NCBI GenBank assembly: GCA_949752795.1
Contig: OX457056.1
Location: forward strand, 179,266,428 to 179,330,427
DNA from: Hyperoodon ampullatus
Taxonomy: Eukaryota > Chordata > Mammalia > Artiodactyla > Ziphiidae
DNA: 64,000 nt
Direction: 5' to 3'
Shown: piece after piece, positions 1 to 12,379 of the stretch
Position numbering within the stretch: the first letter of the stretch is position 1
Layout of the letters: the number at the start of each line of letters is the position of its first letter
Notes under the pieces: model-generated
Told to the model about the DNA's origin: nothing
Databases searched by the model: none
The model's input: the letters and a program-made list of their open reading frames with translations, nothing else
Made by a program: the position numbers and the translations under genes

Positions 1-71
1 GAATGAAGATTCACTGCAAGGTCTTCAATTACATACTGGACTAGAGAAGAAAACTATACAAAGTTTATTGT

Positions 72-235
72 GGAACAAGTGAACATGTCACTTAACCATT
101 CTGTGTCTCATTTTCCTCAACTGCCAAATGGGGGTAAACCTATGCTTCTCCTAAAGCTGTTAGTGTATGAAGTGAGTTATCATTGTAAAATATACATTCA
201 GACACCATAAATGTTTAATATATGCTTACTGAAAT
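72..235 (+). repeat. MIR SINE fossil
   Basis: The order of elements is that of a MIR: a 'cacttaacc..tctgtgtctcattttcctcaactg' block, then an 'aaatgggggtaa' block, then a degraded tail. The copy is diverged, has no visible target-site duplication, and its edges are approximate. Confidence 0.6.
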
Positions 236-589
236 TTTCCTTATCTTCTATAACCCTCTTATTCCACTCCATGATTTACTTTTACCTAGTGGTTAGGTTC
301 ATCCTGCCAATTTAATCTATATTTACCACTTAATTATAGCCTTAGGGTCACTTTTGCAACTGTCCTACCAGTCTCAGGTTGTAACAACTTTGCTTCTGGC
401 TTTTCCTTCTAGATATTACCACAAGATGTGCAGCTCTGATACCACTGTTTCCAAATTGATCCAGATCCTCGGGCTATACCTTTTGATAATATTAGAATTG
501 TATCTCCCTCTCCTACCTACCTAGAGTGTGTGTGTGTCTGAGTGTGTTTGTGTGCATGCACACATTCAAGACGTCTGATATTAGGCAAA

Positions 590-1045
590 TTTGTTCTCAA
601 ATGTCAAATGTCACTTTCTCATTAATATCCTTTCAAACTACATTTATTATGATGATTTTTATTTTATTTTTTTTGGCCGTGAGGATCTTAGTTCCCCGAC
701 CAGGGATCAAACCCCGGCCCATGGCAGTGAAGGAGCTGAGTCCTAACCACTGGACTGCCAGGGAATTCCCCCTCAAACTGCATTTAAAAAGGCAATCCGC
801 TACCACCTAGCAACCTCTAGCCATTTTAATTTTTCTTTATTTTCCCTCATAGTACTTTTCACACTTCAACATACTATATGTGTTTACTTGTTTGTTTGGG
901 GTATTTTCTGTCTCCTTTCGCTGGAATGTAACCTCTGTGAAGGCAAGCTATTTCGGCTGTATTTTCACTGATATATCTTCAGCATCTACAATAGTGCCTG
1001 ACGCTTGATAGATACCTGATAGTATTTGTGAATAAATGAAATTTT
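590..1045 (+). repeat. L2 LINE 3' end, interrupted by a SINE
   Basis: The stretch 830-1045 follows the L2 3' terminal signature: a 'gtttacttgtttg' block, a 'gaatgtaacctctgtgaaggc' block, then 'tagtgcctgacgcttgatag' and 'gaataaatgaa'. The SINE at 647-772 lies inside it. The upstream limit is uncertain, and 240-590 may be further eroded L2. Confidence 0.55.
647..772 (-). repeat. Older CHR-type tRNA-derived SINE
   Basis: Read on the minus strand it begins 'gggaattccctggcagtcca', has a B-box-like 'ggtttgatccctgg', and ends in an A/T-rich tail. It is flanked by an imperfect target-site duplication, tcaaactacattta (633-646) and tcaaactgcattta (773-786), which fixes the edges. This is the older cetartiodactyl form and not the young cetacean form seen elsewhere in the window. 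Confidence 0.8.
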
Positions 1046-3600
1046 CTCATTTGCTGGGCAGGTGCACTTGTGCTGCCTTTGATGGAAACTGAGAGCCATC
1101 CATACAGCAGCCACTGTGGGAACCCATGTTCCTTCATTGTGCTGAACAGTATTTCTCAAACTGGGCTTCACAAATAAAAACTCAGAATTTCATGTGGAAT
1201 TTAAAAGACTTGGCAAAAATTCTTTAAGGTCTTATTTGAGACAAAGAATTATAGATATAACAACAAACATTTGGGACTATGAGGAATATAAGGAAATGAA
1301 ACATGCCAGAGGAGTTTCTGTCTTACGAAACTGGATTTGCTTGTTACCAAGAAAAAAGGGACCACAAGACAGTCTCCATTCTGATGCCAGGAACAAAAGG
1401 GAAATAGCAAGTAAAGCGATTTTAAATGTGGGTGGTAGTCAGTGAGGGGAAGCAGGAAGTCTCAAATTAGACCTGAAGATTGATGTAGGGTGCCACCACA
1501 ACAACTTTCTAAATATTTCAAAATGAGCAATCTCTTCAATGCTTACTTGGAAAGAAAAGTATGAAGAGCTGATTGTTTTTCAGGATAAGGAAACTCTCAT
1601 TCATAATCTCACAATTAAACTCTTGTTGGGAGATTTCTCCCATTGCAGGGAGGTTCATGTATCATACATACACCACACAATTGGAACAGACTCACTAGAA
1701 GGATTGACATTCTGGTGATGCTTACACCAAGAATATTTATCCTTCCACCCACCCCCATTTTCTACTTTATCTACAAGCCTCTGGAGAGCATTAGGCCCCC
1801 ATTCTAATCTTTGATTTACAACAGCAGTATGACTCTAAATTAAACTCTGTACTGTGGTCCAGGAAAAAAAAATACTGGAAATATGAGAAACTTCCTTGTG
1901 TTTTCGAAGTCTTGGTGCGTGGGGCAGACACTGTGATTCTTACGTGATCATGTGAGCTGTTCACAAATGTGGAGAATAACAGGTTTAAAAATGGATAACT
2001 CAACTTTGGAGGTGCTAGCAATGTGCACTGTGTTGCACCTTCCTTGGTGTTCACTGTTGGGCAACATGTCTGGACTTAATGTGGGACAGGAAACAGAATC
2101 GTGGGTAAACCATTTGCCAAGGGCAAAACTTGACCTTAAAATTTAATTTAATGAGCTGCCCATTCTAATCCATTTCAGAGTCTCCTGGGTGGAGGAGCTG
2201 ATCTGAGCTTCCACCTCTAATCAAGAGTGACCTCAAGAAAGGAAAGACAGGCCTGCTCTGAAAAGTCATAGACCTCCAGCCTCAAAAATGACAACTACAG
2301 TCCTGACAGACTGTAGACTCCACATCCAATATATCAAGGTTAATATTGTGGAAAATGTTAGAAGAGATACAGTATTTCCCTGTGTTCACTTTGTCCACAG
2401 AAAGGGGAACTTTATTTAACTCCCCAGAAGGAGAAAATACTGGAGTAAATACTTTTGGCTCTTCTCTGCACTCTTGAATTTTCTTTCTGTATGCAATTAG
2501 AGTCCAGGACACTCACTGGCTTAGAGGGAGCACTGAACTGGCTGCAATACTTGAATCATATCACCCCTGCTCTCACTTCCTGATACCTGGGTCTATTATA
2601 TGGGCATTAATTGTTTTCTCATCTCATGCACTGAAACCAGGCGTGTCTCTGCCCCTCACACCCTCCTCCTTCATAGCAGAGAAAACTGGTGCCCTTATTT
2701 TGGTTTTAATTAACTGGAACCTCTATATATAAGGTTTACAGGTGCATCCTGGAAACACATTAGTCATATAGATATTCATGCTTTTTGCTTCTGTTCTGTT
2801 AGAACTCCAGAGAGATGGAGAGAGTCTCTTAGTCACTCCCTCCCAACTTCAACAGAAGCAATTCCATAATTCAAGCTTTCAGAGATTCCAAATCAAATTT
2901 AGGTCTGCAACAGTATTTTAATATAGAAACACATCCCCATAGATCAGCTTTGTCTTTTGTCAAAGATAGAATGGGGAGAGTGGGGGAAGACCTAAGAAAG
3001 AGCTGGGAGAAGGGAAGGGGTGGGGCATCAGAAAACCTCCCTTCTTTAAGCTGGTAATGCTGCCTAGTCCCAGCTGGGCCAGCCCTGGAAGGAGGCATGT
3101 GGGCTGGCTGTAGAATTAATTGAATTTCACAACTTGCCTCACATTCCTGCTGACACAAAGTGCCTTGCAAGGAGGGAAGCAACACAGGAGGCCAACACAA
3201 TGGCAAGACCAAGGCTGGGCACTGCTTTGAGTCTTTCTTTATGCAACTCCTGGCACAAAATAACTTGCCTGTTAGCACCCCAGCCGAGAGCTCCTACAGG
3301 AAGGGAGGAAAAAGTGTGCCGTCTCTAAGATACAGGCTGCCCTCTGCTCCAAGATGAAGCCATCGACCTGTGGTAGCCCTTCCTCTCTCAGGACTGTAGA
3401 GAACTCACCTGTAGAGAAGGCATTCTGACTACATAAATTTTAAGTTCCTTCCAGCTGTGACACTCTATTTATCTAAGGATCTGAGGATCAACTCAAGACC
3501 TCCTTCAGCATCAGTCCCCCGTCCCCATTAATGTTTAGAATCTGACTCAAGGCATAACCTTCCTGCCTCATTTCTCCACCTAGATATGAACCAAAGGCAG
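1046..3600. other. No recognisable gene or repeat family
   Basis: I see only short chance ORFs here. There is a TATA-like run at about 2722-2730 with nothing downstream that looks like a gene. A few purine-rich stretches (2990-3030) are unremarkable. Confidence 0.4.
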
Positions 3601-3619
3601 GACACTGCACTGCACCAGG

Positions 3620-3840
3620 CATCATATGAGTGTTTACATAGGTTACCATATGCCATCTTTACAGAAATAATGTAAAAGCTGCATGAGGAGTCCTATTTTA
3701 CTATTAAGGAGACAAAGGCTCAAAGAATTTAGGGGATTTACCCAATGCAAAAAAAATGTAGGAAAAAGAGCTAGAATTAAAATTCAAACTATAAACTCCA
3801 AAGCCAGGGGCTGTTCCCACAGAACAGTTTTACCTACATG
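3620..3840 (-). repeat. MIR SINE fossil
   Basis: The reverse-complement MIR order is visible: 'cctattttactattaaggagacaaaggctcaaag', then 'ggggatttaccc', then the degraded tRNA-related head. The copy is diverged and its edges are approximate. Confidence 0.5.
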
Positions 3841-4059
3841 AAACCTGAATTGTTTCTGTGACCGTTCCCATTACATCCTTACTGAATACATGTTTATTAA
3901 TGAATGGCTGTCTAAAGGAAAATATTATTTATTAGGTAAATATATTAAAGTGTTTGATCAGTGAGCAGAAACATTATTGCTAATAACATTTCTTGTGAAC
4001 AAATTCTGACTTCTTCAAGTGATATTTCTAAGAATATTTTGCATGACCTTCATTTATTC

Positions 4060-4440
4060 ATGGTTTCATGCATTTAAAAAATGGCACCTACAAGATGTTA
4101 GGCACTGTGGCAGGGGTGGGTCTAAAGAAGAAACAATCCCTGAATACATGGCACATACTGTTTTGTGGGAGGACAGCTTACATTAAATGAATATGAAGTC
4201 ACAACAGGGATGTGTGCTGTGAGAGAAGTTTGTCCTGGGAGCTGCGAGTGTGTACTGGAGAGTCAGCTCAAGCTTTCCTGCATGCCTGGTGGCTCAGCTG
4301 CGATTTACGGGATGTGCAGGCATTAACCAGGTGGAAGGGGCCAAGGGTAGAATCATTCTATGCAGCAGACAGCATGTGCAGAGGTGCACACGAGGTAGGA
4401 AGGATCTTCTGCAGGAATGGAAAGAAAGCTGCCGAGGCTG
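4060..4440 (-). repeat. L2 LINE 3' fragment
   Basis: It reads as the reverse complement of an L2 3' end: 'atttattcatgg..ggcacctacaagatgttaggcactgtg', then a 'gggaggacagcttaca' block. The copy is heavily eroded. Confidence 0.45.
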
Positions 4441-4879
4441 AGGTGAGCCTCTGGGGATGCTGAGGTCCACAGCTCACTAAGGAAGAGATGGTTTTTTAAG
4501 ACTCATATCTGCAAACCTTGCTGCACTTACACTCATCTCAACCTCCTTCAAGACCCTTTTCTGAGGAGCTCTTTCTTTTCAAGGCTGATCCCTTCATTCA
4601 TGTTCTGCAGCTCACTCCCACCACCTTCAAGGGTGTCATGTTTTGTCACTTTCTCTGGGTTCAACCTCACTGATGTCCCTTTCCCTTCTGCAGGATTATC
4701 ACTAGTATGCAAACGTACTGTAATATCTTCTATCTTAAAAATCAACTGCATTGATACTCACATTCCCTAGCATCTGCCATGATGCTTCTCTTTTTCTTTT
4801 TATAGAAAAAATTCTTTATAAAGTTGTCTTCATAAGCAGTTTCTCACCTCTTTCTCAATCTCTCTCTCACACACACACA

Positions 4880-7800
4880 GATGTGCAATTTTTAAATTAG
4901 TAAATATAACACACATTTACAAAAAGACAGAAACCAATGAATTGCCACACTGGTCAATAAAAGAACAATAGAACAGTGTCAGCACCTTAAGAGCCCCCTC
5001 ATTTGCTCTTCCCGATTCTTCTCTAAACTCCAAAGTTAACTATTCTTAATTTTACTTAAGTATCTTTTAATTCTGCATTGTAATTTTACCACCTATGCTT
5101 GCATCCTTAAATGCTATACTTTATCTTGCCTGATGTTTTAATCTTATAACCATATGGTGTGAAGTAATTTGGATCTAGTTTCTTTGGATCAACATCACGT
5201 TTGTGAGAGTCATATTGCACAAAGCAATTTATACATTTTCATTGTTAAAAAGTCTTCCATTATATGAACATGCCTCTTTATCCATTCTATTTTTAATAAT
5301 TGGACTGTTTACAGTTTGGGGCTCTTGTGAATAATGCTGCTATGAGCATCCTTGTACTTGTACATGTCTATTGGTACATACCAATAGATGTAGAAGTGAG
5401 AGATCACAGGCTTTATATATCTTCAGCTTGCATAGATAATTCACTAATAGTGTTTTCCAAAACACTTACACCAACTTACACTCCCACTAGTAGTCTATGA
5501 GAGGTCTTTTTTTTTTTTGTCCTCATCATATTTGTCAGCACAGAAATATTAGTCTTTTTTTTTCTTTTTCTCTTAGTTGTTCTGGTGAGAGGAATGTTGT
5601 ATTAAATTGTGATTAAAATTATTACATTTTCTGATTACTATCAAAAAGTTGAGCACTTTTATAAATATTATATTAATGGCCAATTGGACATTTTGGTAAA
5701 ATGTTTGTTCAGTTCTCTTGCCCATTTTTCTATTGGGTAGTCTATTATTTTTTCTTAATGAAATAGTTATAGATTCTGTATACATGGTTTTATTGGTTAT
5801 GTGGGCCTAAAATATCTTCTTGCACTCTGTAGCTTGTTTTTTTTCCCTTATTTAATAGTCTTTTTTAAACAAAAGTGCTTAACTTTAATAGTTTCATTTT
5901 TCAATTTTTCCCTCTACATTTACATATATTTTATGTCATTCAGAAAGCTTTTCCTAAACCAAGATCATGAGCATATTTTCATATACTATCTTCTAGAAGT
6001 TTCAGTGTTTTGCAATCCACATAGACTTTGAAAATCCATATTTACAGCCCCCTTGAAATTTATTTTTGTGTTAGCTACAAGATAGGAGTCAAATTTCATT
6101 TTTGTCCACTTGGATATCCAACTGACTCAGCATCATTTATTATTTGCTGTATTTCTATTCCTACTGCTTTGTAATTCTTCCTTTTAAAACAAGTGACTAT
6201 TTATGAGTAGGTATGAATCTGGGCCGTTTACCATTTTTGTGGTGTACTTGTATAATTTATAAAATATCATACTGCATTATATATGATATTTGCAACAAAA
6301 TCCTTTACAGATATTCTTTATCAGATCAAGGCAATTCCCTTTTATTCCTTGGTTGCTAAAGACATCAAAGATGAATGGATGTTAAATTTTATCAACATCT
6401 TTGCATCTTTTGCAATGGTAATATAATTGTTTTTCCTTATTTTGTTCCAGTGGTAAATCACATTATTTAATTTGTTTAACATTTAAACCAATCATTCCAC
6501 CAAAAATTAATCTAACATGGTCATGAAGCTTTACACTATATACATATATATATATATATAATTATTATATATATAATTATATATATACTTTATACTATAT
6601 ATTTATACTTTATACTATATATATAATTGTACTATGTATATGTATAATGGGCTCTGTTTGCAAAAATGTGTTAGGCTTTCTGGCTCTATCTTCAGGAGTG
6701 AGATTGTCCTCTATTTTTCATTTACATAATGCACTTGTCAGATTGTGATATTAAGGTTATTCTGGTCACACAAAATGAAGAGAGTAGTGATCTTTATGTT
6801 CCTACTCTGAGGGAAAATGCTGTATTTTCCAATTCTCAGAAAGAAAACTTTCAATTTTCACCATTACTTTTTCCTAAATATTGGCAGAATCTACCAAGGA
6901 TATGTCATCTGGGTATATACTTTGCTGGAAAATTTTAAATTCCAGATTCAACTTCTTTAACACTTACTCTTCAATCTTCTCATTTCATCAATTTTAGTAT
7001 TTTCTTTTTCTAGATATTTCTTTAGTCTACATTTTCAAATTTATTGTCAAAGTGCCATTCATCACATAATTTCACTATCTATCTTGTGTCCTTAGCATCT
7101 ATACTGATATTTCCTTTTCATTCCTAAGAATGAATATTTGAGTCCTCTTTCTTTTTTTCTTGTCAGGGCCTTAACAATTTTATTATTCTTGTCAAGGAAC
7201 AACTTTTACATTTTATCCCCTCCCTGCATGTTTTCAATTTCATTTATTTTCTGTTTTTATATCTTTATGGTTTCCTTCTCTAAGTTTTACCTGAGTTTAA
7301 TTTATTTTACTTTTTCTAACTTTCTGAGATACATGCTTAGGTCACTAATTTTTCAGCTTTTATTCTTTTATTATATTCACATTTAAGGTTATAGATTTTG
7401 CTCTAAGATTGCTTACATTTCAAAAATTTTGATAAAAATTTTCACTATTATTCAGTTCAAATATTTTCCAATTTTATTCAGTATTTATCTTGATACATGG
7501 GTATTTAGAACAGTGCTCCTTAATTTTTAGACAAATGGGAATTTCCTGGTTATCTTTTTGTTATTGAGTTCTAGCTTAATATCACTGTGTTCAGTGAGCC
7601 TACTATGTAGAATTTCAATCCTTTGAAATTTGTTGAAATTCCCTTTACCACCCAGCATGTGGTCAATGTTGGTAAATGTTCCATGTATACTTGAAAAAAT
7701 ATTGTTTATTCTGTGTTTGTTGGGTGCAATGTTCTATATATAACCTATTCTGTCAAATTTGCTAATCATTTTATTCAAATATTTTATATCCTTACTTTGT

Positions 7801-7960
7801 CTTTTATCAATTACTGAGAGAAGAGTGTTAAATTTCTAGATTAGATTTAGATTAGTCTATTTCTCTTTGGACTTCTGTCAATCTTTGCATGAAATTCAAA
7901 GCTCTGTTATCAGGAGCATGTATATTGAAATTGATAATTAAGCTGTTAGCATTATGAAAT
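4880..7960 (-). repeat. Old L1 LINE (ORF2 and 3' region), strongly decayed
   Basis: Several antisense L1 landmarks occur in the right order for one minus-strand element. The C-terminal and 3' region covers 5270-5800 ('aataatgctgctatgagcat', 'acactcccactagtag'). The RT-proximal region covers 6060-6530. The region between endonuclease and RT covers 7540-7960 ('atcactgtgttcagtgag', 'agcatgtggtcaatg', 'gttgggtgcaatgttctatat'). All frames are broken. It is an ancient L1M-type insertion. An AT-rich tract interrupts it at 6536-6650. Confidence 0.65.
6536..6650. repeat. AT-rich low-complexity tract
   Basis: Runs of (TA)n alternate with 'attatatatataatt' and 'actttatactatatat' units. The tract is self-complementary over short stretches and lies inside the old L1. 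Confidence 0.8.
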
Positions 7961-7974
7961 GTCTCTAACTAGAT

Positions 7975-8205
7975 ATCTCAGACCTAACCGATTTCTTGAA
8001 CTCTGGACTTATACATCCAACTGCCCACTCAACAGCTCCATTTGATGGTCTAGTGGGAATCTCAAATATTACATACCTAAAACAGAAGTCCCCATTTTCC
8101 CTCTTAAATTCACTCTTCCTCGAGATTTCCCTCTTTCAATAAATAGAATACTCCTCCAGTTACTCAAATCATAAACTTAGAAATACTTCATGATTTCTCC
8201 TTTTG
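7975..8205 (+). repeat. L2 LINE fragment
   Basis: The L2 pattern 'catccaactgcccactcaacagctccatttgatgg', then 'ctaaaacagaagtcccc', is recognisable. The copy is short and diverged. Confidence 0.45.
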
Positions 8206-8214
8206 CCCCAAATT

Positions 8215-8565
8215 GGCTGGGCTAAATCAAGGTGTTGGCCAAGCTATATTCCTTCTGGAGGCTCTAGGGGAGAATTTGCTTCTGTCTTTTCCAGCTTTTA
8301 GGTATCACTTGCATCCCTTGGCTTCTGGTTCTTTCCTCCATTTTCAAATCCAGTAGACTATTCAAATCTCTTTTCAACACTGACATTCCCTCTTATAAAG
8401 ACTCTTGTGAACATAATGGGCCCATCCAGATAATCCAAGATAATCTTCCCATCTCAAGATGCTTAACTTAATCACATATACAAGGTTCCATTTTCTATGT
8501 AAGGTATGGGAATTAGTTCCTGGGCATCTCTGAGGGTCCATTATTCTGCCTACCACAGTGGGTGT
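8215..8565 (-). repeat. MLT1-like MaLR LTR fragment
   Basis: On the minus strand it begins 'tgtggtaggcagaataatgg' and ends in the antisense MLT1 block 'ccttctggaggctctagggg' and 'agaatttgcttctgtctttt'. It is a solo LTR-type fossil with no internal region. Confidence 0.55.
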
Positions 8566-8964
8566 GAAAACTAAGACTTAATATAAGAGCTAGGCAAATA
8601 AATTACTTTCTCCATGAACAAACATTTATAGAGGCTCTGTTGGGTTCATGACACCATGTGCTGTGAATAGCAACTCTAGAAGATGATTTGAAGTCTTTTC
8701 AGCTTTAAATTCACACCTCTCCAAACTTCCTCACAATTTGCTTCACCAAACAGAATGAGCAGATATCCTTCCTGGCTCAGGCTTAGATCAACATTGTTCC
8801 CTCCCTGCCTTCTCTCTCCTTTTTCCCATGCTCTGATTCCTCTCTTTCAATCATATCGTAGCATTGTCTGGAGAGGGTTACTTAGGAAAAGATAATGGGG
8901 GTCTTAGAATCAAACATGTTAATATTGCTTATTGACCTTAAATCATATCAAGACTATCAACTTT

Positions 8965-9285
8965 GGGCTTCCCTGGTGGTGCAGTGGTTGAGAATCTGCC
9001 TGCTAATGCAGGGGACACGGGTTCGAGCCCTGGTCTGGGAGGATCCCACATGCCGCGGAGCAACTAGGCCCGTGAGCCACAACTACTGAGCCTGCACATC
9101 TGGAGCCTGTGCTCCGCAACAAGAGAGGCCGCAATAGTGAGAGGCCCACACACTGCGATGAAGAGTGGCCCCCGCTTGCCAAAACTAGAGAAAGCCCTCA
9201 CACAGAAACAAAGACCCAATACAGCAAAAATAAATAAATTAATTAATAAACTCCTACCCCCTACATCTAAAAAAAAAAAAAAAAA
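8965..9285 (+). repeat. CHR SINE, long form
   Basis: This tRNA-derived SINE begins 'gggcttccctggtggtgcag'. Its A box lies in 'tggtgcagtggttgag' and its B box in 'gggttcgagccc', and the B box is intact here. Unlike the other young copies it continues past the 'gtgagaggccc' block for about 130 bp and ends in an (AAATA)-rich stretch plus poly(A). A perfect 14-bp target-site duplication, aagactatcaactt (8950-8963 and 9286-9299), delimits it. Confidence 0.93.
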
Positions 9286-9719
9286 AAGACTATCAACTTA
9301 GAGGCATTTGATATGTTTTACATAGAAATATAGAAATGTTTTGTCTCTTCCCTTGTCTTCTGTAAAACTAGACATATTTTCTCTATCTCCTTTGTAGGTT
9401 CAACATTCTCAATGTCATCATTGAAACTTTTAAAGCCTTGTTCCTTGATCCCTTTCTTTTCTCACTTTATCTTCTCTCTTTAAGCAGTAATATCTTTTCC
9501 CAATATTTAAATTAAATCTAGATGCAGAAGACTACAAAATTTGCTGATACTAACCAAGTTCTGATGTAAAAGATCTAAGTAAAGAACCAGTTTTGAAAGT
9601 GAAAGAAGGTACTGTGGATTATAACACTGGAATAACTGGCAAAAAGCAAAACAGACTGTCTGAAGCAAAATAGAACACATGTGGTCACCCCAGGTATAAC
9701 AATCTCCTACTTGATTTCT

Positions 9720-10140
9720 CCACTTGGATGTCCCTAACATATCTCAGACTCAGTATCTTCAATTTTAAACTTACAAGCTTCCCTGCCAATAAGCAATCTC
9801 TTCCATTGTTCCCTGTCTCAGGGAATGGCATAAACATTCAGTTGCATAAAGAAGAAACCCAATTGTCATTCTTTACACCTGTTTCTCCCTGTCATCAATG
9901 TTTCTCTCCATCTTCATCACCACTAAGTCAAGGGGGCATCAATTATTATGTGCACCAGCCTTCATGTATCCATGCATTCATTCTTGTTTTCCTTAGAATC
10001 ATTCTATACACAACAGCCAAGTTAATATTTTTAAAATATAAAAAGATCATGTCAAACCAATCCCAATCTTACTCTCTGTAAAATTTTCTCCACTATTAAA
10101 ATAAATACCAAAGCCTTTAAAAGGACTCCAAGCCATTTGT
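9720..10140 (+). repeat. L2 LINE fragment
   Basis: It shows the L2 ORF2-to-3' pattern: 'cttggatgtccctaac', a pyrimidine-rich coding remnant, 'cacaacagccaagttaat', 'gatcatgtcaaacc', and 'ccaaagcctttaaaagg'. All frames are broken. Confidence 0.5.
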
Positions 10141-10565
10141 TGGTTCACTTATTTAACAGGTATCTGTTGACTGCTTGCCCTGTAGTAAGCATTATTCAAG
10201 GCACTGGAGGTATAAAGCAAACACAGGTCCTCTTTTCACGGGCTAACTTTCTACTGGGGAGGCAAAAAAAAAAAAAAAAAGAGAGAGAGAGAGAGAAAGA
10301 AAAAGATATAAAATAACTCGAAGGCATAATGACAAGAATGGGAACATACAAAGGAATGAAATATTTAAGGAAATAAGTGGATAGGTAAGAAGAGGGGGGG
10401 AAATCCAAGTATAGGTAAGAATGTGTGCAAATATCCCATGTTGGAAAAGACTATGGGAAGTTGAAAGATGTAGTAGAATGTAGTACAAGAAAGGGAAAAC
10501 AATGCAAAACATGGTAGGAGACATGAAGGCTTGGTCACGTGTAGCTTTGAAGGCCATGGGAGAAA
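10140..10565 (-). repeat. L2 LINE 3' fragment with internal poly(A)/(GA)n
   Basis: The antisense L2 3' pattern is present: 'acttatttaacaggtatctgttgac', 'ggcactggaggta', and 'gaaggccatggga'. A pure A17 run followed by (GA)n lies at 10263-10300. Confidence 0.5.
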
Positions 10566-10573
10566 GACCTAAA

Positions 10574-10768
10574 ATTTGAGGTAGGTAGAATAATGGAGTC
10601 TCAAAGAGGCCCTCAAACCAGTTCCCAAACTTGTGAATATGATCTTACATGGAAAATGACCCACTTAGGACGTCTGACTTCCAGAAAAGTAAAAGAATAG
10701 GTCTGTGCTGTTTTAAGTCATTAAGTTTGTGGTAATTTATTACAATAGTAATATGAAACTAAAATATC
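10574..10768 (+). repeat. MLT1-type LTR, internally deleted
   Basis: It begins 'ggtaggtagaataatgg' and ends 'gtcattaagtttgtggtaatttattacaat', both typical MLT1 termini. At about 195 bp it is well below the usual LTR length. Confidence 0.5.
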
Positions 10769-11087
10769 CAGACACCCAGGAGTGTAAACTGATGTGTACT
10801 TTTTCATACTCTGCAATCACAAGCAATCACTCTTTTTGGGAAACACTTTCCAAGTGCCCATATCCCTGAATGTTAACTGGGACTTTGCCTTAGAAAACTA
10901 GGGAAATATTTACACATACATTTAGATTTTTTTAAAGCAAGCAAGAAAGGAAATTTTTATTCCACAAAAGTTACTGATTTGAATCATGTAGCCAGGCATT
11001 GCTAAATTAACAATAGAACCCGAGTCCCCTTACATCCCCATCAGTGCTCTTTTTTTTCTACTGGTCTTTATTTATTGAACTTGTGTA

Positions 11088-12223
11088 CATGTTATCTGCA
11101 AACAGTGACAGCTTTACTTCTTCTTCTCAATTTGGATTCCTTTTATTTCTTTTTCTTCTCTGATTGCTGTGGCTAAAACTTCCAAAACTATGTTGAATAA
11201 TAGTGGTGAGAGTGGACAACCTTGTCTTGTTCCTGATCTTAGAGGAAATGGTTTCAGTTTTTCACCATTGAGAACGATGTTGTCTGTGGGTTTGTCATAT
11301 ATGGCCTTTATTATATTGAGGTAAGTTCCCTCTATGCCTACTTTCTGGAGGGTTTTTATCATAAATGGGTGTTGAATTTTGTCGAAAGCTTTCTCTGCAT
11401 CTATTGAGATGATCATATGGTTTTGATCCTTCAGTTTGTTAACATGGTGTATCACATTGATTGATTTACGTATATTGAAGAATCCTTGCATTCCTGGGAT
11501 AAAGCCCACTTGATCATGCTGTATGATCCTTTTAATGTGCTGTTGGATTCTGTTTGCTAGTATTCTGTTGAGAATTTTTGCATCTATGTTCATCAGTAAT
11601 ATTGGCCTGTAGTTTTCTTTTTCTGTGACATCTTTGTCTGGTTTTGGTATCAGGGTGATGGTGGCCTTGTAGAATGAGTTTGGGAGTGTTCCTCCTTCTG
11701 CTATGTTTTGGAAGAGTTTGAGAAGGATAGGTGTTAGCTCTTCTCTAAATGTTTGATAGAATTCACCTGTGAAGCCATCTGGTCCTGGGCTTTTGTTTGT
11801 TGGAAGATTTTTAATCACAGTCTCAATTTCAGTGCTTGTGATTGGTCTGTTCATATTTTCTATTTCTTCCTGGTTCAGTCTCAGAAAGTTGTGCTTTTCT
11901 AAGAATCTGTCCATTTCTTCCAAGTTGTCCATTTCACTGGCATATAGTTGCTTGTAGTAATCTGTCATGATCCTTTGTATTTCTGCAGTGTCAGTTGTTA
12001 CTTCTCCTTTTTAATTTCTAATTCTATTGATTTGAGTCTTCACCCTTTTTTTCTTGGTGAGTCTGGCTAATGGTTTATCAATTTTGTTTATCTCCTCAAA
12101 GAACAAGCTTTTAGTTTTATTGATCTTTGCTATTGTTTCATTCATTTCTTTTTCACTTATTTCTGATCTGATCTTTATGATTTCTTCTGCTAACTTTGGG
12201 GTTTTTTTGTTCTTCTTTCTCTA
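11088..12223 (-). mobile_element. Internal slice of L1 ORF2, both ends truncated
   Basis: The minus strand is closely related to the region of the L1 at 51-59 kb that lies between the endonuclease domain and the RT catalytic motif (about 56085-57215). It starts in the ORF2 linker and stops within the FADD catalytic motif region, so it has neither 5'UTR, 3'UTR nor poly(A) tail. A perfect 14-bp direct repeat, attgaacttgtgta, flanks it (11074-11087 and 12224-12237). The outer repeat overlaps L1 sequence by about 4 bases of microhomology. The retained open frame and close relation to the young L1 suggest it is much younger than the L1M fossils nearby. Confidence 0.85.
11114..11968 (-). pseudogene. 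L1 ORF2 reverse-transcriptase fragment (284 codons open)
   Basis: The open frame covers the RT fingers and palm. It contains '[18 protein letters not shown]' near residues 58-75, '[17 protein letters not shown]' near 117-133, '[19 protein letters not shown]' near 150-168, '[18 protein letters not shown]' near 191-208, and '[16 protein letters not shown]' near 245-260. The FADD catalytic motif lies beyond its end, so it cannot encode an active polymerase. The endonuclease and Cys-rich C-terminal domains are absent. The first Met is internal to ORF2 and has no start-site meaning. It is a fossil fragment, not a gene. Confidence 0.9.
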
Positions 12224-12379
12224 ATTGAACTTGTGTATATTATTCTATATCAACTAAGCCCAATTCAATTTGAAAATAATGTTTCATTCCTTTTTAGAAC
12301 TACTGGTTTATAATTTATATTATAGAGCAAAACTTAAAGGTTAAAAAGTATAGTTGATGAAAAAGATAAATTTCTACTC

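Noticed and set aside
2700..2770. TATA-like 'ctctatatataagg' as a gene promoter
   Set aside because: No exon, CpG island or initiator context follows within the window, and such runs are common by chance in AT-rich DNA.
8965..9060. tRNA gene, from A-box and B-box-like blocks here and in the other CHR copies
   Set aside because: The blocks belong to tRNA-derived SINEs. No cloverleaf with acceptor stem pairing is apparent, and copies end in poly(A) with target-site duplications.
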